Shown: piece after piece, positions 44,571 to 55,644 of the stretch
Layout of the letters: every line of letters begins with the position of its first letter
How positions within the stretch are numbered: position 1 is the first letter of the stretch
NCBI GenBank assembly: GCA_012931725.1
Contig: CM022955.1
Coordinates: 19,063,635 to 19,127,634, forward strand
Direction of reading: 5' to 3'
Length of the DNA stretch: 64,000 nucleotides
Source of the DNA: Litsea cubeba
Lineage: Eukaryota > Streptophyta > Magnoliopsida > Laurales > Lauraceae
The notes under the pieces: generated by a model
Told to the model about the DNA's origin: nothing
Seen by the model: the letters and a program-made list of their open reading frames with translations, nothing else
Database searches by the model: none
Position numbers and translations under genes: made by a program

Positions 44571-44973
44571 GAGATGTGCCAGAAAGGGGGAGCAATGAAT
44601 TCGTTGAATATCTTATTTGCTCCTAGATTGGTCCCTTTGGAATTATTGTCAAAGGGGGAGAAGATTATGCATGGAAAGGTTGATATGCATGTCATCTTGA
44701 GAAGGTTATCTGGAGATTGGTATCAAGTTATGCTGAGAAGATTATGCAAGGAAAGACTATATGCATGTTGAAGTTAGTCTTATGCTAAGAAGATGGAAAT
44801 ATGATAGCATGAGGAAGATGGAAGATTGGAATGAAAATTGGTATCAAGATAGTGAATGAGAAGATCATGTTCCAAGGGGAGTTTATTGTTCTAAAAAGGC
44901 TCTATGATGTCAACATGTTCCAAGTGTCTGTGTTGAAGTTCCAAGTGTTGCCAACAATTCCAAAGGGGGAGAT
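44571..44973 (+). other. 3' untranslated region and polypurine tract of C
   Basis: No ORF of note; no envelope-like gene. Degenerate TATGCA/GGAAAG repeats. Polypurine tract AAAGGGGGAGAT at 44962-44973, framed by CCAACAAT and ATTGTTGG. Confidence 0.8.
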
Positions 44974-46251
44974 TGTTGGAATTTGAGATGCATTGAGTTG
45001 AATCTTGAAGCATTGGTGTGTTTGGTGTCTCAAGCATCAAATTGTATTGGAATTATTGTCAACACTATGTCTCAATCATGTGTTGAAAGAGTGGAAGTGA
45101 TAGAGCTCAAGAAGAATGAAAAAGGAAAACAGTGAAGAAAATCAGTTTTTCCTGGTGCAGTGTACCCGGTCGACCGAGCTCCCTGGCCGGTCGACCGAGC
45201 ATGAAGAAAGTGCAAAATCAGAGCTTACAGTTATTTTTTTGACACAGAGGTCATCCTCGACCCAGCTCCTGGTGCGGACGACCGAGCATGCATGAGGTCG
45301 ACCGAGGCTTCCAGGATGTCGACCGAGCTCGGTTCCAGAATTTGACAACTTACAACTTTTTTAAAGTTCGTCAGGCGCCCAGTTCACCCGGTCGACCGAG
45401 GTCCCCAGCCGGTCGACCGAGCACACACAGACAGCAAGTATTGCAGAATTAGAAGTCTTTTGCTAAAAGTTAGGAATTTTTGGTAATTCGTTTGGGACTC
45501 TTTCTAAACGAATTGTAGCCTATTTTGGACACTCTTTGGGGTTGCTAAAACCTATATAAACACTCCTAATCTCGTTTTCAATAACAAGCATCAAAGAAAG
45601 AAGAGTTTGAGAGAGTTTTGGAGAGAAGAGTGCTTGGAGAAGAAGGTGCTTGTGTCTTGCTGTTGTGGAGCAACTTTCTACAGCAAGTGTGGACGAATTT
45701 GAAGCCTCATGAAGATGGTATTTTCGTTCATAAGATAAGTCTCTCTTTTATGCTTTAGATTTCTATTTGTAAGGGATTGAGAGAGAGAGAATTGTAGAGG
45801 GGAAAGGGCTGTAGATCAGTTTATCTTCTTTGCTGTAATCATCAAGTTGGTGCTTGGTGTTTTGGGGTTTGGTGATCCTGTCTGTGGGTGCAGACAAATT
45901 GTAAAGGGAGTTGTAGCTTCCTAGATAGTTGGTGCTATCTGAAACCTAAGGGAGTCGGTGCTTCCTAGATAGTTGGTGCTATCTGAAACCTAAGGGAGTC
46001 GGTGCTTCCTAGATAGTTGGTGCTATCTGAATTTAAGGGTTGGTGCTCTTTGTCGTCGGTGCGACTAAATAAGATTCAGACCTGTACCGGATTGTTGTTC
46101 GGACGGGATTGAACCGTGGACGTAGCCTTTTGGTGAACCACGTAAAATCTGGTGTCAATTGTGTGGTTTGATTTGAATTGTTGTTAGCAAGGACCTGTTT
46201 AAAAGAGATCACTGATTCACCCCCCCCTCTCAGTGATCACGAGATCTAACA
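44974..46251 (+). repeat. 3' LTR of C
   Basis: Nearly identical to 38375-39658, including palindromes, TATA and three copies of the 44-bp hairpin unit (45916, 45960, 46004). Confidence 0.93.
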
Positions 46252-46661
46252 TAATTTTCAATTTGTAAGGGATTGAGAGAGAGAGATTATAAAGGGGAAA
46301 GGCTGTAGAAAAGTTCTCTACTTTAATTCTGTAGAACATCAAGTTGGTGCTTGGTGTTAGGGGTTTAGTGATCCTATCTGTTGGTGCAGATAAATTGTAA
46401 AGGGAGTAGGTGCTTCCTAGATAGTTGGTGCTATCTGAAACTTAAGGGTTGGTGCTCTTTGTCGTTGGTGCGACTAAATAGATTCAGACCTGCTCCAGAT
46501 CGGTGTTCGGACAGTCCTTGAACCGTGGACGTAGCCTTTCGGTGAACCACGTTAAATCTGGTGTCCTTGTGTGATTTGATTTGCTTTTGTTGTTAAATTG
46601 GACCTGTTTTTAAGGAATCACTGATTCACCCCCCCCCTCTCAGTGATCGCGATATCTAACA
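46252..46661 (+). repeat. 3' LTR of B, right part
   Basis: Starts with taatt (right TSD of C), repeats the stem-loop chain of B and ends GATATCTAACA. Directly followed by cccca, the right TSD of B. Confidence 0.93.
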
Positions 46662-47096
46662 CCCCAGTCCACGAATGCCATTCGTGACTTCATTCACTCG
46701 TTGCATATACGAGTCAACATTCTCGCTTTCCTCCATGCGAAGAGACTCGAATTGAGAGCGATGAGTTTGCAATTTTGCTTCTTTGATCTTCTCATCTCCT
46801 TCATGAATGCTTTTCAACTTGTCCCATATTTCCTTGGTTGTTTTGCATGCAATTACTTTGACCAGCTCGCTGTCCACAAGGCCACTAAAGAGTGCATTCT
46901 GCGCCTTGGAGTCGTTGTCTGCTAACTTCTTTGTTGTAGCATCAGTGGGTACGATGGCAATATTGTAACCGACTCTGACGGTCTCCCAGACATCATAGCC
47001 AAGTGATTTGATGAAGGCCTGCATTCTGATCTTCCAGAAGGAGTAATTAGAACCATCAAACAAAGGTGCTTTCTTATTACCTGTATTGGATGCCAT
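46662..47096 (-). CDS. gag: Gag N-terminus of element E
   Basis: ATG at 47096 (MASNTGNKK), 55 bases after the PBS. It encodes the copia gag domain with FDGSNYSFWKIRMQAFIKSL, ending at the B insertion after IRGLG. Across B the frame continues at 21671 with EEIKEPVIVKK, so the target was an intact coding sequence. No stop or shift is present, in contrast to the same region in B and C. Confidence 0.88.
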
Positions 47097-47150
47097 GTGA
47101 TTTGACAAGAGATCACCCTTAGCGTGTTAAGCTTATCAAGGGAGCCTTAT

Positions 47151-47162
47151 GCTCTGATACCA
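47151..47162 (-). promoter_or_regulatory. Primer binding site of E (initiator tRNA-Met)
   Basis: TGGTATCAGAGC on the minus strand, two bases from the LTR end at 47165. Confidence 0.93.
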
Positions 47163-47164
47163 AT

Positions 47165-48233
47165 TGTTAGATATCGCGATCACTGAGAAGGGGGGGGGTG
47201 AATCAGTGATCCCTTTAAAAATAGGTCCAATTTAACAACAAAAGCAAATCAAATCACACAAGGACACCAGATTTAACGTGGTTCACCGAAAGGCTACGTC
47301 CACGGTTCAAGGACTGTCCGAACACCGATCTGGAGCAGGTCTGAATCTATTTAGTCGCACCAACGACAAAGAGCACCAACCCTTAAGTTTCAGATAGCAC
47401 CAACTATCTAGGAAGCACCTACTCCCTTTACAATTTATCTGCACCAACAGATAGGATCACCAAACCCCTAACACCAAGCACTAACTTGATGTTCTACAGA
47501 ATTAAAGTAAAGAACTTTTCTACAGCCCTTCCCCTCTACAATCTCTCTCTCTCAATCCCTTACAAATTGAAATTTAAAGCATAAATAGAGAGACACTTAT
47601 CTATGGACGAATCACCATCTTCATGAGCACATTCTCGTCCACACTTGCTGTAGAAACGTGCAACAAAGCAGCACACAGTAGCGCCTTCTTCTCCAATCAC
47701 TCTTCTCTCCAAAACTCTCTCTTTTTGTTCTCTCTTCTCTTCTGTACACTTGAAAACGAACCAATCAAGCCTTTATATAGGTTATGGTAACCCTTAAGAG
47801 TGTTCAAATAAGGCTAGAATTCGTTTAGAAAGAGTCCCAAACGAAAGACATAAGGTTCCTGAATTTTCGTGCACAACTTCTAATTTCTGCGCAATTCTGG
47901 TTCCCGTGCTCGGTCGACCGCATGGGGTCCCCGGTCGACCAGCGACACACTGTGGCAGCAAAATAACTGGGAGCTAACTGAAACTGTCTTCTGCAGAGTT
48001 CTCTTTCCCGGTCGACCGCGTGGGGTCCTCGGTCGACCGACCACACTGCTTCAGGAATTCTGAATTCCTGAACTGTTTTAGCTCTATTTTCTCTTTGAAG
48101 CTCTATCAATACCACACTATTAACACCACACTAGTGACATTGTGTTGACAATAATTCCAACACAAAATGATACTTGAGATACTAAATACTTCAATGCTTC
48201 ATAAGACTTCTCAAGTCATCTCAAATTCCAACA
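47165..48233 (-). repeat. 5' LTR of E
   Basis: TGTTGGAATTTGAGATGACT...CTAACA on the minus strand, 1069 bp. It has four GGTCGACC sites in two pairs (47910-47942 and 48007-48040) where B has six, plus the same TATA (47779-47772) and stem-loops. The first loop is TTAGTG instead of TTGGTG. Its partner LTR is lost. Confidence 0.92.
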
Positions 48234-48683
48234 GCCCATTGATATCATCTAGATGTCAAGTTGGCAACGGAGTTCGTATCTAAATATTGGGGGTAGTATT
48301 TCTTTTAGTTGGATATTTTGTATGGCTTTATTAGCCTTGGTCATTAGGTTTGTAATTTAAAACATTTGTTAATTGTAACTTGAATATGTGGGAAATAAAT
48401 AGTCTTGTTACTACCAGCTCAGTATTTTATGATTTGTGATCTGTACCAGTCTGCTCATTTGATGGCTTTATGATATTGGTTGAGTGCGACACGGAATCCG
48501 ATGGCCACGGACTCCGGGTCGCAACGCCATGATTAGCTTCCGTGAAAATATGTTCTGATCGTGATGGAATTTTGTTATCCTCATTCACGCGGATCTTGGG
48601 AAATACAACAAAAGTTTTAATTTATTCCAAGATTTCGCATTCCGAGATCGGATCACTACAGGGCCCGGTTTCGGGGTGTGACA
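48234..48683 (+). repeat. 5' LTR of F, 3' end only
   Basis: Matches 55199-55644, the end of the 3' LTR, closely, ending TTTCGGGGTGTGACA. Confidence 0.88.
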
Positions 48684-48686
48684 GAT

Positions 48687-48698
48687 TGGTATCAGAGC
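48687..48698 (+). promoter_or_regulatory. Primer binding site of F
   Basis: TGGTATCAGAGC, three bases after GTGTGACA. Confidence 0.88.
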
Positions 48699-49002
48699 TG
48701 GTTAGTTTCTAGGAAATAAAACACTCTAGAGACATTAAGACGTGTGGTGAGGATTCGTTAGATTGTGTCGATTTGTTTTCTCTTGTCTCTGTTTCTTTGA
48801 ATTTGAGTCCGCTTTTCTTTTAGTTCGGGAGACTTTTCTTGTCTTTTCTGTTGTTCTTGTTGTTGGGGAATTTGGACAACCAAATTTCCTCTTTCGTGGG
48901 GGAGAATTTAAAATCTCCGTACCCACATTTAGTGTCTTTTGCTCGTGTTCGCGTCAGAGATTGAAACATTTTGGATTTAGTATGTTGTTTTTGGAGAACA
49001 TC

Positions 49003-49139
49003 GGCAGACTTTCAGCCTTTCAACATCACTAATGTGGTTAATGAGAGAAGACATGTGCATTTGCCCGCCAAAGTAGAATTTGAGCAGTATTTGAAGATCC
49101 CCTTTCAGCTAATCGAAGATCATCATGCAACGTACCAAG
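49003..49139 (+). other. Short ORF with splice donor, shared by F and G
   Basis: About 45 codons (NVVNERRHVHLPAKVE..., ending EDHHATYQG) run to AAG|GTAAGT at 49139/49140. The matching stretch in G ends at 59586. Family unknown. It may be a captured exon, an old gag leader, or chance. Confidence 0.35.
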
Positions 49140-49479
49140 GTAAGTAAATGTGGGTTTTTAGGTGAACTCATACTATCTTTCCAAGATGAAGGACTGCAGG
49201 AGACATATTAGCTGTCGATTTTACGAAGGGAGAAGTGATTCTTAGTTAGTAAGGTTGGAAGCTGGTGCCAGAGACTCAGGGATTTCTCGGATTTAACGAG
49301 CCTTGTCATAGTTTTGGCTGAGAATTTCCGTAACTTGCAGCTTAGCCAGTGTAGTTGATTTAGCAGGAATACCGAGTGGATGTTAGTTGTAGTCAAGACA
49401 ATTTTCGGCGGCAAAGGAAACCTTGTGGATTTTACCGACTTACAGGGTATTGGATTGGACAACGTGTGGATGCAAGTGA

Positions 49480-50375
49480 ATACCTCAGTTATTGTGATGT
49501 CCATTTCTTAATGAGAATGATTTTCAGGGTATTTTTATCTTTTATTATGTCTTCTTAATGTCTATGATTTATCCTTGCAGTGTTTAAACAATGAATTATG
49601 TTTAATCTTCTTAAGATATTGTTTTACAATGATCTTGGAAATTTTCCTCTTGTTTTAATTTTCTTAAATGTTGACATCTACATTTCAAAACCTTAAAGAT
49701 TTAAAAATTTTGTATATGTTTGGTTGGAAATGGATGGATGTTTTTAATGATGGATTGTAGAGGCTAACGAATAAACTGGTCTTTAAAAGCATGTAACTAA
49801 AATTGTATTTCTTTTTCAAAGTACGATGTGAATTTCTATTTCATTGATTCGTTCCCTTTGGCTATGCAAAATGAATTTCCTAAGGGTTTTCGTGTTCAGA
49901 TTATATGCAGATTTCCTACATTTGAATACCTCAATTAATGTGATGTCCATTTCTTGATGAGAATGATTTTCATGATATTTCCACCTTTTGTTTTATTTTT
50001 CTTAATGTCTATGATCTATCCTTGCAGTGTTTAACAATGGATTATGTTTACTCTTCTTAAGATATTGTTTTACAATGATCTTGGAATTTTTCTCTTGTTT
50101 TAATTTTCTTGAATATTTACATCTACATTTCAAAACCTTAATGATTTCAAAATTTTGTATATGTTTGGTTGGAAATGGATGGATGTTTTTAATGATGGAT
50201 TGTAGAGGCTAGTGAATAAACTAGTCTTTAAAAGCATGTAACTAAAATTGTGTTTCTTTTTCAAAGTACGATGTGGAATTTCTATTTCATTGATTTGTTT
50301 CCTTTGGCTATGCAAGATGAATTTCTTAAGGGTTTTTGTATTCAGATTTTATACAGATTCCTACATTTGTTTTAC
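49480..50375. repeat. Tandem duplication of ~448 bp inside F
   Basis: Copy 1 starts ACCTCAGTTATTGTGATGTCC near 49480 and copy 2 ACCTCAATTAATGTGATGTCC near 49928. Both continue through TGTATATGTTTGGTTGGAAA. Most differences are scattered single bases. The block, and the AT-rich sequence up to ~50790, is absent from G. No coding content. Confidence 0.85.
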
Positions 50376-52215
50376 CATTCAGCTGTGTTTAGATTTCTAC
50401 AAGATTTTTATGAACAAATGAGTTCAGATTTCAATAAGGTTTAGTGTTTAATTAACACTCAGATTTCAACAAAGTTTAATGTATTGTCGTACTATATAAA
50501 TTTGATTTATTTTTGAAATCCTGATTTGAAATTGTTGAGTGTTCCAATGATTTGTTTGGCTATGAAAATATGAATTTCAAAATGGATGATGTTATTTCAT
50601 ACTCAAACCTTGATAAACTTTATTTATTAAGCTTTATTTGACAATTTGGAGGCTCGGTTTCTACTATGTTTTAAAATGATGAAATTTAGCTAAGTAATTG
50701 TTTTAGTCATTATGTTTAAAATTTTAAGATTTGTTTTGTATTAAATGGAATGAATTGTAATAGCTTATGGTTGGAGTTTGAAGTGTAATGGACTTGAAGG
50801 GTTGCTGGATGTCAGTGGGGTGTATTGGTTCAGTTGGAAACAAATTTGGATTTTTGAGGTAGTGAGCAGTAACTTAGACATTATATTAGATGAGGACCTG
50901 TTGGCAAATTGTTTCTTATCACGGAAAGGTAAGGGGTATAAGGCAGAAACAGACAATTGAGCAGACTCCAGATTGTGGAAAAAATTTTCAGTCAAGCACC
51001 AATTCAAGAAAATGACTCTACCCACACTCTTGCGAGGAATTTTAGTTAATCAGTGAACCTTAGAGGAACAAACTAAAAGTTGGTGGAATTGCTTCAAAGA
51101 CTTGGACTGAAGTTTCAGTCTTATCAGGGAATGATTCTAGCATGGTCAGGTTGTCTGTTTGATGACACAGTATCAAACAGAAGATCAAGAGACAACAAGC
51201 ATATAGAAAATCACAGAGTGAGCATGGACTTCGAGTACAGTGGAGAAAGACTTGAATTTTATGATTTTAAACACACCCATGTTGGGTTTCTAAGATCAGT
51301 TATGCTTGTCAGAAGTAGAAGACTTGAAGAGGCAAGCCATGTGAAGCTTCGACACAGAACAGCTCAGCAGGTTATGGCAGTTTAGCATCTGGTTTATAGC
51401 AGTGTGACATCTGGGTTGTAGCAGACCAAGTCAGAGACAGGAGACCTATAGAATTTGGAGTTTGTGATTTCAGAACGAAGAAGGATGGACAATATACTTG
51501 GAGGCCAGAAGCAGATGATGCATGCGAGGAACCAACGGGTTGCTAAGTCACTCACTTCGAAGATAATGTGGACATGGGACTCTTGTTGTAAGAGCTTTAA
51601 TAGAAGTGGCAGCATTGTTTCGAGAATTTGAATGATATTGATTGAAGATGGAAGAGACCGGTACGTAGTAGAACTTCAATTTCACCAAGTCCTAGACCGA
51701 ATGGAAGGGTTGAACCAGAATTCGAGAAAAACATAGTAAGAGCAAACATATGGAATTTCAGAATTTTCTGGAATGGAGATTATTTCAGAGAAAGCATGTC
51801 TACGACCACATCTTCATACAAGCGTCAGGAGCACTGTGTACAGTTTTGTAGGGTTTAAGGCACAGAATTCCAAGGTGATAGAAAGAGACAGAACTTGCAG
51901 TTTCTTGAACCGACAGTGACTGACGAGGTAAGTAAAAGAAATGATCCAGTGCAAGAATGACAGATGACACCAAGGATGAGAAGAGGAATTATTGCACACT
52001 AGTTTGGTCAGAGGAGTATGTTTTGAGCAGATATGTGGAACAGTGTGAAGCCTTCAACCGAATCAGAATGTTGTTTGCAGGCGCATCTCAACGCCAGGTT
52101 TGATCAGAGGGTATCTCAGTTGCCGAGGTTAGCGTAGGGTGTCAGTGTTTTCTTTTGTCTTTTGGGTTTTTTATTTTGATTTGGTTTAGACCATTTGGAG
52201 GACCAAATGGGTTCT
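50376..52215 (+). other. Rest of F internal region, non-coding
   Basis: From ~50790 it aligns with the internal region of G (~60030 onward) but lacks the gag remnant that G keeps. Near the right end ACCATTTGGAGGACCAAATGGGT is an inverted repeat (CATTTGG/CCAAATG), also kept in G (61865-61883). No ORF is supported. Confidence 0.6.
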
Positions 52216-52226
52216 AGGGGGGGGGA
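52216..52226 (+). promoter_or_regulatory. Polypurine tract of F
   Basis: AGGGGGGGGGA immediately before the LTR start TGTAAGACC. Confidence 0.8.
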
Positions 52227-52696
52227 TGTAAGACCCCGACCCCCAATTTCTCTGTTTAGTATTATTTTAATCGTGATTTTAGCTTTTAAGCAAGATTAGA
52301 GTTGGTTTGACCTTGTCTTTGAGTTTGACTAGATTTTCATAGCCTTGGAGATTTGAGGACCGTTGACTTTGGTTTGACCCGGTCCATATTATTTGTATTT
52401 TTTTGAGAAATTATTCTTATTTTGGAAAATTGCGAATTTTGCTCCTTTTGACTCATTTTATTAAGTTTAACAACTTTCATGTTTTGACCATTTTGATTTG
52501 ATGATTAGAAAATACGTTTTTCAAGAAAAAGGGCAAAATTGACTTGTCACACTAAATCTGTACTTGAATTTCGAAAATTTTAGAATTTGGGGAAAATAGA
52601 CTTTTTGGAAAGTAAATATTTCATTGATCGATCTTGTCTTCTTCGTCGATCTCATTCGGGACCCACAAATGTTAGTTTCAGCCTTTGTAATGTTGG

Positions 52697-52800
52697 GGCC
52701 CATGGGCCCAGCCCACTTAACCCTTTATAAAACCACCATGGGTTCTTCTTCTTCCCATTTTTCATTTTCCTGCAATGAAGAGAGGAGCCTAGGGTTTTCT
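52697..52800 (+). promoter_or_regulatory. LTR promoter of F: TGGGCC boxes, TATA and telo-box
   Basis: GGGGCCCATGGGCCCAGCCCA (site II-like TGGGCC on both strands) lies about 10-30 bp upstream of TATAAAA (52726-52732), and CCTAGGGTTTTC (52788-52799) about 60 bp downstream contains a telo-box core (AGGGTTT). The layout resembles plant promoters of ribosomal-protein and other translation genes. In G the same region has GGCCC boxes, a decayed TATA (TTTACAAA) and the same telo-box at 62470-62480. Confidence 0.55.
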
Positions 52801-53602
52801 CCAGCCATTTTCTCCTCTCTTCTAGATAGCTCCCATCTTGAGTGCTAAATGGAGGATTGATCTCCCAATCTTCTCCTCCTCTCTCTTGGCTTTCCAAAGA
52901 CACCGTTTTCGAAAGATTTGAGCTAGGAGAGGCCACTTTTCCAAGCTCTTCTTCCTTGTTTGAGCTTCAAAAAGGTTAGCAATGGATTTCTTTCTTCAAA
53001 TCTTGGTTTTCCAAACCATTTAGAATGTTTTTGTTATGTACGCAAAGGTTTTCCTTGAGACTTGCAATGGATTGGTTTTCTAGGGCTTCTTCTTGAGCTA
53101 TTTTTGGGGGTTTTGAGAATTTGGAGCTTGAGACCATAGGAAGACCATCCTTGAATGATTTTCACTCCATCTTGGCTTGAGGCAAGTGGATTCTATAATT
53201 AATATGATGGTTCTACTTTATAAGTTCATTTCATGGCATTTCATTCTATGCTCAAAACCTCTTTGTGATCTATGGATTTTCCATGAATTAATGTTTATGT
53301 TTGAATCTATTTGTGTTATTGTTTTGCTATGGATTGGAACTAGGTTTTTGAATTTGGTCATCTTGAAATTAGCCTTATTTATGTCAAGTCTTTGGGTTCA
53401 AAGAATGGAGGAAATCTTTGATTTAAAAGTGTTTGAATGGTTGTTTAGAATGATTATTGAATGATGATTTGATGAGTTGAGGAGGTCAAGAAAGGGCCCA
53501 AATACTCATGGAGTTGTGTTTGGAAGAAGGGGAAAGAAAGGAAAATGATAGGGATTGGACAAAAGAGGGATCCAACCAAATAGGCTGAGATTCGCCGCGG
53601 TT

Positions 53603-53703
53603 CGATCGATCGGACTGTGGGCATTTCAGGTCCGATCGATCGGACAGTGAATAACTGAGAGCATTTCAGGTCCGATCGATCGGCCAATGAGTCCGATCGA
53701 TCG
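53603..53703. repeat. Four CGATCGATCG palindromes in the LTR of F
   Basis: At 53603-53612, 53633-53642, 53673-53682 and 53694-53703, most extended to GTCCGATCGATCGGAC. Two are preceded by GCATTTCAGG. About 1.38 kb into the LTR and 0.87 kb downstream of the TATA box. Confidence 0.92.
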
Positions 53704-55644
53704 GACTGAAATGAGAAGAGCTGCAAAAAGGGGATTGTTGGACCGTTCTCAAGACTCACTTCAAGCCCATATTCAAGTCCAATTCAGCCCAATCCCTTTT
53801 CATCTTATTTGAAGCCATTGGACCTGTAATGATGCATAGAAGCCCATGAAAGATTTGGGTAAATTGTGATACTTGGAAAATTGTGAATGGAATGAGAACA
53901 ATGAGAGAATGAATATATGTGGAATTACCCGAGAATCTTTCAAGTCTCAATGCACACTCTATCATTTTAAATGTTTGTGATTTTCATTGGCATCAAACAT
54001 GTTCTTTTATTAATCAATGTTTAAAAGGTTAAAGTGTGTTATTGAGATAGCCCTCTTGGTAAGTCATTAAGTCATTCTACATTATTTTACTCCATTTCAA
54101 GTCAGAAATGTAGATGTATTCCTTCGGTAACTAATTTGAATAGCATCGGTGATTTGTTATAGAATCATGTGGTTTTCCATGTTCGAAAGGATTGATCGTA
54201 TGATTTTTATAACAAATTGCTTTAATGTGTATTTTGAGTGGTTTACCATGGAAATTCATATCTTTTTTCTGATGAATTGATTTGAGATAGATTTGAATGG
54301 GTTTGCCACATAAATTCGTATTTTTTCTACGAATCGATTTGGAAGGAGATTTGAGTGGTTCGCCACATTCGGAAATACATCGATAAGACTGTTATTTTGA
54401 AAATAAAACCTCGAGGCAAGATGGGGCCAGAGCTTTGTAGTGTGAGCCCAAGAGCCAAAGGGGTTAGTATTTTGATTTGTATTGGTTCAGGTTTTAAAAA
54501 CTAAAGGCACCACTAGGCTTAGGTCACCTTGTCGGGCTGATCACCTGGCTTGGGATCTTTAATCTGTCTGCCAGCTGCAGCTTGGATTCTGTCTGTACCG
54601 ACCATGGCAACGGTTTTGATCTGCCAGTCCCACTTGTATGTGGCTACGGTTCTGATTCTATTTCCGGTCCCACGTGTAGTAGCTACGGTTCTGTCTGTTC
54701 TTGTTACTTCAGTAATAGGAGAATATAGCTATATATGGTTTGCCAATGTTTTATCCGTTTGATATCTTGTTTTATGATCTTGTTTACTTATGCTCATATT
54801 AGTCTTTGAATTTGTTAATGTTTAAGAAATTGATCTTTTATCGCATTGTCTCTTATTCGGAATTTTAAATGTATTTCCAATTATTAAATGTTTTACGTAG
54901 GCTGTCATCTTTTTAAGATATCTATGTTTCAGATACGGTTCTTTATCTGCTTTGATATTTATGTTCAGTCTTTCAATCATTTTATCATGATTTATTACTA
55001 TTACTGTTTAGACTCTTTAAATGGATTTTCAATTATCCCATAAGGTTTTATAAATGCTCATTACCATATTACTTGTTTATTTTCTTGCCAGACCGTCGTG
55101 TCTGACCCTGTTTGTTTGGTACAAGATTTTCTCTCCTTCTGTTTTTAGGGGTTTGATCGGAGGAGGCAGTGGAACCGCCGGTCTGACGCGAGAGGCTGCC
55201 TTCGATGTCATATAGATGTCAAGCTTGGCACCGAAATTCATAATATTTTGGGGGTAGTATTTCTATTTAGTTGGATATTTTTGTATGGCTCTGTTAGCAT
55301 TTTTCCCTGGGCTGTAATTAAGACACTTGTTAATTGTAACTTGAATATGTGGGAAATGAATAGTCCTGTTACTACCAGCTCAGTATTCTTTGAATTATGA
55401 TTTGTGCCAGTCTGCTTATGTGATGGCTTTATGATATTGGTCGAGTGCGACATGGAATCCGATGGCCACGGACTCCGGGTCGCAACACCATGATTAGCTT
55501 CCACGAAAATATGTTCTGATCGTGATGGAATTTTATTATCCTCATTCACGCGGATCTTGGGAAATACAACAAAAATTTTAATTAATCCCAGAATTTCGCA
55601 TCCCGAGGTCGGATCACTGCAGGGCCCGGTTTCGGGGTGTGACA

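Larger units (their letters stand above)
38375..46251 (+). mobile_element. Ty1/copia element C (7.9 kb), inserted in the 3' LTR of B
   Basis: LTRs 38375-39658 and 44974-46251, PBS, gag-pol, polypurine tract and TSD taatt (38370-38374 and 46252-46256). It is a sister subfamily of B/E: proteins are close, but the LTR starts TGTTGGAATTTGAGATGCATT. The two LTRs differ by eye at about a dozen places, nearly all single-base indels, with only one or two substitutions, so insertion was very recent. Confidence 0.94.
21672..46661 (+). mobile_element. Ty1/copia element B, inserted in gag of E and itself host to D and C
   Basis: 5' LTR 21672-21864 plus 31507-32456 (split by D); internal region 32457-37647; 3' LTR 37648-38374 plus 46252-46661 (split by C). 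TSD cccca on both sides. The rejoined LTRs are each about 1.13 kb and differ at only about seven bases plus a few indels by eye, so it inserted recently. Same family and subfamily as E, so this is insertion into a relative. Confidence 0.93.
18303..48233 (-). mobile_element. Ty1/copia element E (SIRE/Maximus-like?), 3'-truncated and split by B
   Basis: Reads right to left: 5' LTR 48233-47165, PBS 47162-47151, gag start 47096, then interrupted at 46662/21671 by element B (TSD cccca at 21667-21671 and 46662-46666). It continues to the RT, where it is cut at ~18303. The rest of RT, RNase H and the 3' LTR are missing. Bases 48234-48238 (gccca) would be its right-hand TSD; the left copy is lost. 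A long gag with three CCHC knuckles and a DSGCSSHMTGDK protease suggests the SIRE/Maximus branch, but no envelope-like ORF is seen in its relatives here. Confidence 0.9.
48234..55644 (+). mobile_element. Large-LTR gypsy-type element F without coding region, 5' LTR cut by E
   Basis: LTR fragment 48234-48683, PBS 48687-48698, a 3.5-kb internal region without gag or pol, polypurine tract 52216-52226 and a full 3.4-kb LTR 52227-55644. Ends TGTAAGACCCCG...GGGTGTGACA are typical of Del/Tekay-type gypsy LTRs. It fits a non-autonomous large retrotransposon derivative (LARD) related to G. E entered its 5' LTR (gccca at 48234), and the part left of E is missing from this locus. Confidence 0.8.
52227..55644 (+). 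repeat. 3' LTR of F (3418 bp)
   Basis: TGTAAGACCCCGAC...GGGTGTGACA. Contains a TATA promoter region, four CGATCGATCG palindromes, loose repeats of a GATTTGAGTGGTTTGCCACA type (54180-54370) and of a TAGCTACGGTTCTG type (54600-54700). ORFs such as 54550-54762 are not supported. Homologous along its length to the LTR of G. Confidence 0.87.

Noticed and set aside
44571..44961. Envelope-like gene expected if the copia family is SIRE
   Set aside because: The region between RNase H and the polypurine tract is only ~390 bp and has no transmembrane or signal-like ORF.
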